Origin: Cerioporus squamosus
Taxonomy: Eukaryota; Basidiomycota; Agaricomycetes; Polyporales; Polyporaceae
Direction of reading: 5' to 3'
NCBI GenBank assembly: GCA_022592435.1
Contig: JABYQS010000007.1
Location: 310,001 to 374,000, forward strand
DNA: 64,000 bases
Shown: positions 38,001-48,255 of the stretch, one piece after another
Numbering within the stretch: position 1 is the first letter of the stretch
Layout of the letters: each line of letters begins with the position of its first letter
The notes under the pieces: model-generated
What the model saw: only the letters and a program-made list of their open reading frames with translations
What the model was told of the DNA's origin: nothing
The model's database searches: none
Position numbers and translations under genes: made by a program

Positions 38001-40246
38001 GCGTCATGCATCATGCGAACTAGATCCCCAGTGCGGTACGCCCATCGATCGGTCCCGTCGTCGGGGAACTTCAGGAAAGCCTTCTCGGTAAGGTCCGGGC
38101 GACCGACGTAACCACGGCCGACTAATGGGCCCTCGACGACGAGCTCACCGGGGGCACCGCGAAGGACAATGTTCATGTTCTCGTCCACCACGTAGGCGGC
38201 AACATTGGCGAAGGTGTGTCCGATGTTTGCACGCGGAGTGTCTCTGTCCATCATGCGTGCCGCGCACCCAATGGTAACTTCGCTGGGACTATGGGAGTTT
38301 GGATGAGACGTTTCAGAAGCATACAATACATGTGTACACGTACCCATAGAAGTTCGCCAGCTTGACCTTGGGATGATCGGCCCATCTGTCCAAGATCTAT
38401 GGAGGGTGGGTTGAGAAAGGGGATCGACCTAGTGCTACTGAGACGTACCGCATCGCTCATCTTCTCGCCTCCGCTTGCAAGATAGCGGAGAACGGTACCA
38501 TGCCCTTCCTCCTCCTCCTCTTGCACTGAAGACATGGTGGCCTCGATAAGGCTCGGTACAATACCGACGTGCGAGACGCGGAGGTGTTTGATGTAGTAAG
38601 GAAGATCCTCCAGTAGAAGAGAACGCGGAGCCGCAAGTATGGGAATGCCAACCGCGAGCGGGATCATGATCTCAGCAATGTGAACATCGAATGCGACAGC
38701 TGTTCGACAGTGTCAGTGCCTACCGAAGAGAAGAGTGTCGCGGACTTACAGGCGACAGACAAGTAGTTGACCCTGCCTGGAGGTGCCAGCTCAGCCGAAG
38801 CGCAGAACTGGCTCAAGGCCCATACGGCTTCGGTTAAGCCCCGGTGTGTTAGTATGCATCCCTTCGGCGTTCCGGTCGTTCCTCCAAGAATGTGAGCTGT
38901 CGCATTTCTTCGACATTAGATGAACTTACCAGATGTGTATAGGATGTAAGCATCGTCCTCCAGTGATGGTACCATGAGTGCGTCTGAGCGTTGTTCGTTG
39001 ATTGCCTTCTGCGTCGCAGTATCCCGGACATCTATGGCGATATCACCAAGGGATCTGAAGCACGGAATATCAGACGTTGATAGTATGTACTGTGCGTTGG
39101 AGTCTCTAGCGATGAACTGTTGTCTCTCGAGAGGGAGTTCCGCATCGATCTGACGAGGCGTTACATCATAAACGTTAGTTCGAGACATTCTCAACAACAG
39201 ATATGTACGACATGCACATACCGGGACATAGCACCCACCCGCTCTAAGTGTCCCAATGAATGCGATGTGGAACAGAACGTCTCGTTTCATACAGATAGCA
39301 ACGGAGCGACCCTTCTCCAAGCCGATAGAGAGCAGCCAGTGGGCGAACTGGTTGGCCTTGCGTTCCAGCTCGGCATTCGTGATAGTCTCCGGAGTGTAGT
39401 TGGAGATAGGAACATCGGTGGAGAGGTCCGCATACCAACGCACGGCGATTCCATCCGGGTTTTCGGTCGCGCGTAAGGAGAGGTGATCAGTCGCGAACTT
39501 CGTCGGCGGGACGAGATAGTATGTGTCGCATCGTTCCTGAAAGTTGTGTTTCTCGTACGAGGATGTGAGGTGTGAGGGAAGATGAGGTATGGTCGCTAAT
39601 GGGGATGTGGGATTCGCCGACGCATGTTCGACAAGCGCCGCAACCTGCGACAGAAACAGCTCGCATTGTGAAGGGTGACAAGTGCGCTCTGAGGCTGTAA
39701 CGCGCAGGCTAGCCTCTTCCTCCTCGAGTTGTACGACCAAAGGGATCTGTTCGCCAAGGTTCGGACTGGGGAGCGCTCCCGCGCTAACCAACGCGAGGGC
39801 AGGCGACTGTTTCGGAGCCAAGTCGAGTGCACGCCTTAGGCCATCGGGCTGGACTCTGGGCCGAGAGGAATCGGCGAGGGCTTGGGCGACGGCCTTGGCC
39901 ATGTCCTCCCAGGTTTGATCATTGGCCCACGCGATTCTCACCGGGAGCAGCCCTTCCTCTTTCTCGTGTGCCACACATATGAGGACGTCTTCGCAGGCGC
40001 AGTACGCACCAAGAACCCGTCCGATCGCGGTGACAACTATGGGGAGCGGCACGGTAGACTCCGCCTGGTGTGTTGCGCTAAAGACAGCGAAACCGACTGA
40101 AGCCTATCGGGTGCGAAGCGCCGGGAAGAGAGATCGGGGAAGTCTTGATGCCTATAGCCCGCGAGGATCTGCTTCAAGTCGGCACTTTGAGCTGTGGCGC
40201 CAGCGGCAGGAGAAGACTCTGGGAGAGTGGGAGACGCGGACGACAT
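32092..40246 (-). CDS. Type VI nonribosomal siderophore synthetase (A-T-C-T-C-T-C), basidioferrin-synthetase-like
   Basis: About 8.1 kb, multi-exon. Order from the N-terminus: a condensation-like leader (VPLPIVVTAIGRVLGAYCAC on); one adenylation domain (AYILYTSG joined to TTGTPKG, NFYGPSEVTIGCAARMM, WAYRTGDLVRMMHDA, MGRIDTQIKLRGVRIE, LSSNGKAD); T1 (LFECGMDSLAVARFA, Ser near 37428); C1 (IHHALYDG near 36730); T2 (LGLDSIKSVGL near 35604); C2 (LHHALYDG near 34910); T3 (ALGIDSITAVQI near 33770); C3 (LHHFQYDAW near 33120). Single A domain followed by three T-C pairs is the arrangement of the basidiomycete type VI family, whose member CsNPS2 trimerises N5-acyl-N5-hydroxy-ornithine. Neighbouring ornithine monooxygenase supports this. 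The first exon (40246 on) reaches the next block only by a weak-donor intron or a frameshift near 40080. C3 has DA instead of DG in its motif. Product is inferred. Confidence 0.92.
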
Positions 40247-41214
40247 CGTGGAAGGTGCTGAATGAACGAACGGGACGGATGAGTGCTCGGTCCGAGCAGA
40301 CGTGTGACGGAGTGCGCGAGGTTAATTCGGGCGTACCTTCAGAGCGCGAATAGCTCTCTATGCGAGGCGCGTTCTGGAGGGGAAATGAGACGAACGAGAT
40401 GGCACGACTTCGCGACTGCGACAATCATATGTCAGGGAAGAAGAGTCCACTGTCGGGGCCGACGAGGCTGGGATCTGGCTTCCGGGTTTCGTTCCTCTGC
40501 GGGACCGGGAGCACGCTGCTCGGACGGTCGGGAGGGCCAGGTGCTACGCCAAGAGTCGGTCGTAGCTTCGGCAAATTCCAGGGCATGACAGAAATGTATT
40601 CCAGAGGGCCCGGCGGCGAAAAAGAGCGATGCGGAACGCAAGGCGGGATGACGAAGAGAGCTGGGATTGGGTCGTGTTGGGTGGAGAAAGGCAAGAGAGA
40701 GCAACAAGCGAGCGATCTTATCTAATCAGATTGGCAGGGGTCGCTAGGCGAGCGGTGATTAGATGATGCAGGTGGCTTGCGTGATCTAATCAGATAGCGG
40801 GGGTTCGATCAGGCGAGGACGCTGCCTTGCGCTACGACGAACGACACCGCCAGGACGCTCCTCTTGGCCAGAATCCTATAGCCTCGCGCAGATGATCTCC
40901 CCTTGCGCCGCGCTTGGCCTGGCCAGCTCGCTCTCTCACCAGCCTTCGGTTTTTCCCTCCGAACACCCCAGCTTCCGGGTCCGCACCCGCCGTCGAGCTC
41001 CTCTGCCGGGCCCACACGACCCTGGTGTCCACGGTGCCCCCCTGGGGTGTGCGTGATTGTCATGCCGCCCAGGGAAATTGCACTCATAGATCCGTCGCCG
41101 TTTCCGACCGCTCTATAAAGGGTTTGGGTACGATGGCCGCCGAAGAACCGCTTCGGCTGCGTCCTCCTCCCTCCACCAGCTCTAATCGCGTCTCTCTGCC
41201 TCCGAGCTTCTACC
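40247..41214. promoter_or_regulatory. Divergent siderophore promoter
   Basis: About 970 bases between the synthetase and monooxygenase start codons, so a shared control region. The 40710-40825 part contains a repeated element described separately. A palindromic-looking C/G block (gtgcccccctggggtgtgcg) lies near 41033. Long open frames here on both strands are Arg/Pro/Ser-rich without family resemblance. Confidence 0.7.
40717..40820. repeat. Repeated ATCTAATCAGAT element with GATA half-sites
   Basis: The 12-mer ATCTAATCAGAT occurs at 40720-40731 and 40784-40795, and its core appears inverted (tgattagat) at 40755-40763. The similarity between the two direct copies continues for about 35 bases (both run into a G-rich block and then AGGCGAG). 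The copies carry AGAT/TATCT half-sites: TTATC at 40718-40722 and ATCAGATAG at 40789-40797, one base off the ATCWGATAA consensus of the iron-repressed GATA factors (SreA/Sre1/Urbs1 family). This is a plausible iron-responsive operator; binding is inference. Confidence 0.7.
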
Positions 41215-43189
41215 ATGCCCGCCCCAACAGCGTCCGCACCCGTCTACGACGTCGTGGGCCTTGGCTTCGGTCCTGCAAACGTCGCCATAGCTGGCGCTAT
41301 TGTCGACAAGTGGGCGACCTCCCCCTCCGGCGATGCTACGGTGAGCCCATTATCCCCGCTGCTATCGCGTCTGCGCGTTTGCTCACGACGTTGCTCGTTA
41401 TCTGTCAATTCTCCGTCCATCAGTCCCATGCCCCTCTGCAGCAGGTGCTCTTCATTGAGAAGCAGCCGGAGTTTAGATGGCATCCCGGCATGCTCCTCCC
41501 CAATTCACGGATGCAGATCAGGTATGCACTCGCGGACTTCTCCTGGATTAGAACAAGATGGCTAATCTCTGCATCCAGCTTCTTGAAGGATCTTGCGACA
41601 CTGCGCTCCCCCCAGTCATCCATAACCTTCCTCGCCTACCTCCACTCCCAGGACAGGCTGATCACCTTCATCAACCGCAGCAGCTTCACCCCGACGCGGC
41701 GCGAATATGCTGATTACCTCTCCTGGGCGGCGGAAGCCGTACAAAAGCGCGGGATTCAGGTGCAGTACGGAGAGGAGGTTGTCGGTGTCACCCGTCTCGA
41801 GGATGGTACGATCGAGGTCCGCAGTCGCAACACCGCGACCGGGGAGGAGTCCTCCAGGCTTACAAGTACGTCGCAATTGATTGTGGCTTTCTGAAGGGTT
41901 TCGTCTGAGCGTCCTCGTTTAGGAAACTTGATAATTTCGCCGGGCGGTACGCCCAAGCTTCCGCCGGCCCTGTCCGTTCACTGGCCCCACCCTCGTATCT
42001 TCCATAGTTCGTCCTACATCTCTTCTGCCGACGCCTTCTTCGCTTCGATATCGCAAACCTCGGAACCGCTACGGATAGCTGTTGTAGGCGCCGGGCAGTC
42101 TGCTACCGAGGTTCTGCTCGACTTGCACAGTCGTTTGAATTCCCTCTCCTTGCCCCCGGGAAAGAAGCATGTACTCGACATGATCTTCCGGAAGGGATCG
42201 TTGAAGCCGAGTGACGATTCACCGTTCTCCAACGAGATATTCGATCCAGCATGTGAGTCGGCACGCATTCCTTCTTACCTTAGTTGGGCGCTAACCAGCG
42301 CACATAGCCACCGACTTCATGTTCGGGCTGCCTACGCAACGTGATCGTCAACACGTTCTCCAAGAGTACAACCCCACAAATTACAGCGTCGTGAACATCA
42401 ACACGATCGAATCTGTACGTGTACCGATTCTTCAGCTCAAGATACCCTAGTTGCTCACTGGTATTGCGTAATCATCCGCAGTTGTACGAAGTCATGTACC
42501 ATCAAAAGTTGCTGGACGGCATCAAGGCCCGAACGGGTCGCGAGGACGAATCCAACCGCACACGCATCACTCTCCGCCCACACACGTCCATCTACGCTGC
42601 AGATATCGTCCCTCCCAGCGCCGCGACGTCCTCGACGAGCGACACTGTCCGCCTCACGCTCCACAACGTCCTCACCCGCGCCGTCTCGCAGAAGACCTAC
42701 GACGCCGTCTTCTGCGGTACCGGTTACGATCGCGACTCGTGGACTCGGCTCCTCGCATCATCCAATCTCGCGGAGGACTTTGGCATCAAGTCGCCCTCCG
42801 TGGAGCTCGTCGCAGACACGGAGGTGCCCGCGCCTTCTGCCCTCTTCGCGAACCTCGTCGACATGGAATCGCGCGTCTCGGCCTCATCTTCCACGGACGG
42901 CTTCTCCACCCCGCCGACCCCGGATACCCCCCACTCGCATCATTCGCCGCTTTCGGGAGGGTCACAGCCCTCGAAGGTGCGCATCTCGCGGACGTATCGT
43001 CTGCTCCCGGAGAGGGAGGGCAAGGGCGAGGCTGCGAGCGCGCACGAGGCTCGTGTCTACCTGCAGGGTTGCACGCAATCGACGCATGGTCTGAGCGAGT
43101 CTCTGCTCAGTATCTTGGGCGTGCGTGCTGGTCTTGTTGTTGATGATATTTGCAATACTGCAGATACCAGGCTTCCGTCAGATGTGTAG
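41215..43189 (+). CDS. sidA: L-ornithine N5-monooxygenase (siderophore biosynthesis)
   Basis: FAD- and NADPH-dependent enzyme that hydroxylates L-ornithine at N5, the first committed step of hydroxamate siderophores. The plus-strand start at 41215 gives YDVVGLGFGPANVAIAGAIV (FAD GxGxxN). Next come FIEKQPEFRWHPGMLLPNSR (substrate/FAD region of the family), SFLKDLATLRSPQSSITFLA, then NADPH site IAVVGAGQSATEVLLDLHSR, STDFMFGLPTQRDRQHVLQE, YSVVNINTIE and the conserved DAVFCGTGYDRDSWTRLLA near the C-terminus, followed by VYLQGCTQSTHGLSESLLSI. All diagnostic motifs are present. About six introns. Divergent from the synthetase with a shared promoter, which is the normal arrangement for co-regulation. 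Confidence 0.95.
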
Positions 43190-43930
43190 ATCTCGTTTTG
43201 TTTCATGTGTAGCGTACTCGTACGTAGGCTTGATGGGGAGGTGAATGAGAGATACGACCTTCCTCTTGATCGTGTGTGGTTGGCCATGAAAGGTTCACGT
43301 TGTTTGTCCTCCTATGAGGATCGTAATAGAATTCATACGATCTATTGAGATTCACAACATGCAGTGTAGTACATGGGATATTAGTAGTAACCCCTTTCTG
43401 ATTCTCGAGCATGCGGCGAAAGCATAGGAACACCCGTCCAGCATCACTGGGACGTTGTCAAGCCAACTGGTGCCTACCGAAGGTTGCGACTGTCGAAGGA
43501 TCGGTGAGGTCGCCTGTGGACAATCAGGTATGGAAGCCAGAATGCCGATAGTTCGAAGTTATGCACTGTATTGCCTACGGTGGTTAGTGCTGGACGTGGC
43601 ATGTAGAAATCGAGATGGCAGAGACACAGTCGATGGTGGATTGTCTGACCGATGAGTGATTTCCGTCTTCATCTCACTGTCAGGGCCAGTAAACGGCGCG
43701 CGATGCAGAGATGAGTCCCAATTTCGTGCAGATGCGTTTCAACACTTACTTGCGTTAGTGAAAGTGAGAACGGTCGAGACTGGCTGCGATCATATTAGCA
43801 TCGTGGAAGTCGACAACGTATACATGTCGGTAATTCCAGGGCAAGTATAGCGGTCGATTGACCTCTCTTCAGCGATAAGCTGGAAAATGGGCAATGACAG
43901 TATCGCGTTTTGCGCCGGGCAAGGGACATG
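43190..43930. other. Region 3' of the ornithine monooxygenase
   Basis: About 740 bases, AT-richer than the flanking genes near 43200-43400, which should include the monooxygenase 3' UTR. No gene, RNA or repeat supported. Confidence 0.4.
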
Positions 43931-45440
43931 TCATGGTCGGTTCTGGTCGAGGTCCAAACCAGTAGCTAACGGATAGGAGGTCGGCCAACCGTCATCTGTG
44001 GTCACGGAGCGGGAGGTGGTGGCTGGTGGTGGCGCGCGGGAGATGTCGATGAGCGTGAAGCCGGCGGAGCTGCCGCTTGCAGCGTGATGGCGGCCGGGCG
44101 GGTGCGGCGCGTCACCCAACGAGAGCGCGTGGCCGCCTTTCCAACGAGCAACGGCTTCTGTACACTCCTTCCGCTCATTTGTCCTTCTTAAAGTCCTCAG
44201 CTTGCTTGACCGAGATACGTTGGACTATGTCACTATGTTAGCCTGACGCTCTAATGCGCGAACCGAAGGACGACTACGTACGACGCCGACAAGAGCGACG
44301 ATGTGCACTTGTCAATTCCATCTTCCAGGTGAAGACTCGAAGTCGCGCCATTCCACGCGCGATGGGTTGCCTCCCAGACTCCTTGCGTACGCACACACTT
44401 CGTTGGCAGTATGGCGCTGTTGGCAGCTAGTCCTGGTGGTCGGCATAGATGGTCTTGGTCCTCGGTGGGCGCATAACTCAGCGAGACGGCGTTCACTTGC
44501 AAGCAACAAGCTACCCTCTGCACATCCTCTTCCACAGGGAAGCGTGCGTAATGCCGCGCTGTGTTGGCCTGGCCTTGCATGGTTGGAGATGGCTGACAAC
44601 ACCACTTCCAACGCGGTGACTGACCGCACGAGGTGGTTGGAGTCGGCGGCTTCGGTGAGTACTCCCGTTCGCGATATTCTTGCAGCCACACAAGTGTGCC
44701 GTCCGGGAGTGTCGTCGCGTCCGTTTCCGTTCCCTGAGGCACCACTCGCGCGAAGGGCCACGAAATGCGGACCAGGTTCCATCTGGCCGCTCATTGACTC
44801 CGGAGCAGGCTCGGCACCATAGCGTATATTACGCGGCACAGAGTATGCACCAGTGCTATCCAATCCAGTCTAAAGCACCTGTATATATTTATGAACAAGC
44901 TGGATCATACGCTGCCTGCCGAAGGACTCACCTTCTCGCCCAACCTCGAGAGTGTGACAGCGCGTGACCCGAGTCACGCTCCTGTCACACCCAAGGATGG
45001 GCACCGATCGGCGGTGTTGCGCCACAAGGAGTGCGGGGTAGCGCGTCCAAAGCGTTCCTACGCCATTGGGATTCGTTGAAGTCCATGTGACGCTTGAGTT
45101 CTCGTAGATGCCCCTGGTAGGGGAGAGAAGGGGGAGTGCATACGATTGGGATGTACTCACCTATGCTGGAATTGCGCTGGGATATGCGCGACCTCCGGTG
45201 TCTCAGCCGGTGTTGCGGACCAACGAAGCATTCTATACATGATGCGTCTTGCTGAAGTGGTGCTTTCTGACATCCTGAACGCGGTGAACGCGCAATGTGT
45301 ATCGAACATAATCCCGGAGACTGCACGTACCACAGGGCCGAGTGTACTCTCGTTGAATGAACCACAACTCCCATTTGTCTTGAAGGTCCGCGCCTTCTTA
45401 TTTCCTCTGTTTGCTCAGCGTCGACGTCGGTGAGTGTCGT
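43931..45440 (-). other. Possible multi-exon gene, unresolved
   Basis: Several stretches on the minus strand look like real coding exons but I could not join them. Around 45270-45390: DKWELWFIQREYTRPCGTCS and YVRYTLRVHRVQDVRKHHFS followed by a GTATAG. Around 44985-45110: HLRELKRHMDFNESQWRRNA and ALPRTPCGATPPIGAHPW. Around 44640-44780: RWNLVRISWPFARVVPQGTE and DATTLPDGTLVWLQEYRERE. Two alternative ends near 44175 (ISVKQAEDFKKDK, TGA) and 43931. Donor/acceptor pairs exist between them (for example GTGAGTACAT at 45161, GTGAGTCCTT at 44932). No family recognised. Could be one gene, two small genes, or a decayed gene. Confidence 0.3.
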
Positions 45441-45768
45441 GTCAGCTTGAGGATGTCGGGACACGCTGCATGATGGTTGGTTGACAAGCAACGCGGCTCG
45501 GGGAACAGGAGTCGGCGCGCTACACTCCCGTGTTCGGAGAAGCGCGAGCAACTTGCCCTCCAGTTGATGCGACTCTTACTTTTTATGAGAAGCCCGTTTA
45601 CCCACGTCTTCGCGCATTTATACGGGAGGGTCCCCGTCGTTCTTCGCTCTTCGTCCTTTCCCCTTCGCCTTCCTCCTCTGTTCCCTCCTGCTCCCTTCCC
45701 CAAGTCTATTCGCTCCGTGGTCGCGCCTACGCGCCAGCCACTGGTCTATCTACTCATAATTGACAACA
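45441..45768. promoter_or_regulatory. Region upstream of the small plus-strand gene
   Basis: About 330 bases; C/T-rich from 45650 on, which is typical of fungal promoters and leaders just upstream of the ATG at 45769. Nothing else seen. Confidence 0.4.
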
Positions 45769-46319
45769 ATGTCTCGCAAGCCCGATCCACCCTTCCCTTC
45801 GTTCACCACCATGTCCCAAGAAATGCAGAGCGACAGCGTGAAGCTCCCTGCTTATCGGGAGAGCTACCTCTTGCGCTTCCACCCATATCCCAAAACGCGT
45901 CGACATGACAAGGTGTCCTCGTTGATGGTAAGCGCTCCTGTGCAATATGGGTCGTGAGCACCGCTTAGCTGCGGACACAGAGAACGGTTGACTACAGGCA
46001 CTCTGAAGTCCTCGCCACGGAGGAGACCCCCGAAGCCAGCAACGTATGTTCATCGTCGGGTTGCTGAGTTATCTGGCAACGACTCACGCTACCGCTGTGC
46101 AGTCCCCTCGCGATGAAGTCGCTGACTTGCGGCAGGTCGTGTCTCAAGCCGAAGCCGAAGCGGGGAGGCAAGATATCAAACAACAACGGAGCCTCACCTC
46201 TCTCATCATCGTACGTGACGCGTCTTCCTCCGCTCAGGCTTCGTGCTTCGTGTCTCTTAACGACTTGTTTGCAGGATCTGGCGTTCCTCTTGCGGTACAA
46301 GTGGCGGTCCTCCGCCTAG
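45769..46319 (+). CDS. Small hypothetical protein, four exons, helical
   Basis: Four exons in phase 0, all with canonical borders: MSRKPDPPFPSFTTMSQEMQ ... RRHDKVSSLM | RTVDYRHSEVLATEETPEAS N | SPRDEVADLRQVVSQAEAEA ... LTSLII | DLAFLLRYKWRSSA. About 124 residues. The third exon has the heptad look of a short coiled coil and is Gln/Glu-rich; the last exon is a short hydrophobic/basic helix. No signal peptide and no family recognised. The regular splicing and the coding-like composition of each exon make a real gene likely. Confidence 0.65.
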
Positions 46320-46733
46320 ACTAATACCGGTGCTTGATGCTTGAGCTTCTTGAGTTCCTACGTGAACCGTCCGATCGTTCTTGTCTTACATATATCCCGC
46401 TGGCACGTACCCAACCAGCGACGCATACTTCTTGCTTATAGCCGCATAATCGGGAAATTTGTATCTATAGCTGTTGTCCAAGGTCGTCATCTTGCTTGTA
46501 GAGTGGTCTTGTTATCGTCGCACACGCTTTGCAAATGAATCATCTTGTATATTCGTAGGTGGAGGTGCGATCCAACGACGCGGACTTGCGATCATGCCAG
46601 GTCTCGCTGTCAACGGGGAGGAGCGGCGGCGATCTTCGCGGAGTTTGCGGGCTTCTGAACGTGACTAAGACTGCGAGGGGCCGGAACGGAGTTTGCGGAG
46701 TCCGGACAGAAATATCCTCACACTGCAAAGACA
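46320..46733. other. Intergenic, no gene seen
   Basis: About 410 bases, AT-rich at its start; should include the 3' UTR of the small gene. No supported feature. Confidence 0.4.
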
Positions 46734-47154
46734 CTAAGCACACACGACTTCGGAACGTTCGCTCACACAAATGAGTTCGTCGACGCCATTGTTCTTGCTA
46801 TGTCTTCGGACAGTCTCGATCTTGGATGCTTCAAGATTGCGGTTGAAGCCCGTAGTGATCTTCACGTTGTCTTCGTGGCCGAAAGCAATGCTGAGCTCGC
46901 GTTCTGGCAGCCACGTATACGCTGATAGCACGCTTGGGTTGAGTCCTTGAAGTGTTTCCAGCAGACGTGAGATGTGCTTGAAGCAGGCCGTTGAGGTCTT
47001 CCGCGGTGTATTTGAAGTAGATATGTCGGACGGTAGCACGCAATATGGGGGGAAAGCGTTGTAGACACGACACGTCGACGGACTCGAGATGGTTGTCGGA
47101 ACCGATGATCCCAGCGCCTGTTGGCAGCCGTATACTTACCAGATGTTTGCGCAT
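46734..47154 (-). other. Coding-like stretch, minus strand, unidentified
   Basis: A frame ending in TAG at 46734 reads KHISRLLETLQGLNPSVLSA and then YTWLPERELSIAFGHEDNVK, ITTGFNRNLEASKIETVRRH, SKNNGVDELICVSE. Its composition (Glu/Lys/Asn, varied) looks coding, unlike the usual Arg/Ser/Pro shadows. A second frame through 46831-47154 overlaps it. No family recognised, no clear start or splice pattern; could be a small gene or a gene fragment lying head to head with RLP24. Confidence 0.3.
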
Positions 47155-47231
47155 ATTTGGCCTCCAGGGCGGCTAAGAAATTCTGTGTGCCCGGCGAGCT
47201 CGGGGCTCCTGCACACTGACCTGCTGCCGCT

Positions 47232-48020
47232 ATGCGTATCGAAAAGTGCTACTTCTGCTCAAAAAGCGTCTACCCTGGACACGGTATGTTCTCGTTTCTC
47301 GTTCGTGCTATGCGAGGTTCTTATGCAGGCGTCAGGGAGCGCGTTCGTGCGCAACGATGCGAAGGTCTTCCGGTTCTGCAGCTCAAAGTAAGCATCTCCG
47401 TACTGAGTGTTCTTCCCTTTGCTGACGCTGGACACTTCACAGATGCAACAAGAACTTCAAGTATGTATGATCGAGACGCTTGCACAATCTGGAGGTCTAA
47501 TGGTCTTCGCAGGATGAAGCGTAACCCGAGGAAGGTACGCTGGACGAAGGCGTTCCGGAAGGCTGCTGGGAAGGAGATGACCATCGTACGTCCTCCTTCT
47601 GTTTTCGTGAGATTGCAAAGAGTTCAAATCGGCTGTCAGGACTCCACGATCGAGTTCGAGAAGAGGAGAAACGTCCCCGTCCGCTACGACCGCGAGCTGG
47701 TGCAGACTACGGTCAAGGCGATGAAGAGGATAGCGGAAATCAAGCAGAGGCGAGAGCATGCTTTCTGGAAACACAGGTACGTTCCACACATCTCACGCGG
47801 CAGTGTATCCTCGTTTAACTAAATGCACTGCAGGATGCTCGTGGCGAGGGAGAAGCTCAAGGCGCACAGAAAGCGCAAACTCGAGAAAACCTCCGTCAAG
47901 CTTGTCCAACCCCTCACACCCCAGGCCGAGAAGGTCAAGGAGAAGATCAAGGTTCCTGTCAAGGCACGGAGTGCGCTCGTTGCTGGCGAGGGCCGGTCTA
48001 TGGGCATGGACATCGACTAA
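47232..48020 (+). CDS. RLP24: Ribosome biogenesis protein Rlp24 (RSL24D1, L24e-like)
   Basis: Placeholder for ribosomal protein eL24 on nucleolar pre-60S particles, later exchanged through the AAA-ATPase Drg1/Afg2. The plus-strand start at 47232 gives MRIEKCYFCSKSVYPGHG; the next exons join to SAFVRNDAKVFRFCSSK and CNKNFK, completing the four-Cys zinc ribbon (CxxC ... CxxxC). Then MKRNPRKVRWTKAFRKAAGK, STIEFEKRRNVPVRYDRELV, TVKAMKRIAEIKQRREHAFW and the Rlp24-specific basic C-terminal extension (LVAREKLKAHRKRKLEKTSV ... GRSMGMDID) that distinguishes it from eL24 itself. Five exons; the exon after PGHG uses the acceptor before ggagcgcg. Convergent with ATG2. Confidence 0.95.
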
Positions 48021-48255
48021 GACAGTCCATCTGGTACCTTGTGCGCTCCTCTTCCTCCCCACCTCTTCACGTCCTTATGCTTTGCGGTCAACCCCAGGTC
48101 GGTGTATTGCTATGTAATTTACACGTACATGCTATGAGATATGTTCCGGTAATGTGTACTGGTATGACAGAAGACTACAAATGTGCGGATAGATGTACAG
48201 TGGATGCGTGAACGTCAATCGTGGTGCATGGAGAGTGAAGAGATCGTCTAGTCGT

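Noticed and set aside
40800..40815. gggttcgatc resembling a tRNA B box
   Set aside because: No matching A box or cloverleaf upstream and the B box is imperfect; it belongs to the repeated promoter element.
44301..44822. 173-codon plus-strand frame
   Set aside because: Looks like a shadow of minus-strand coding segments; Trp/Cys/Arg-rich without resemblance to any family.
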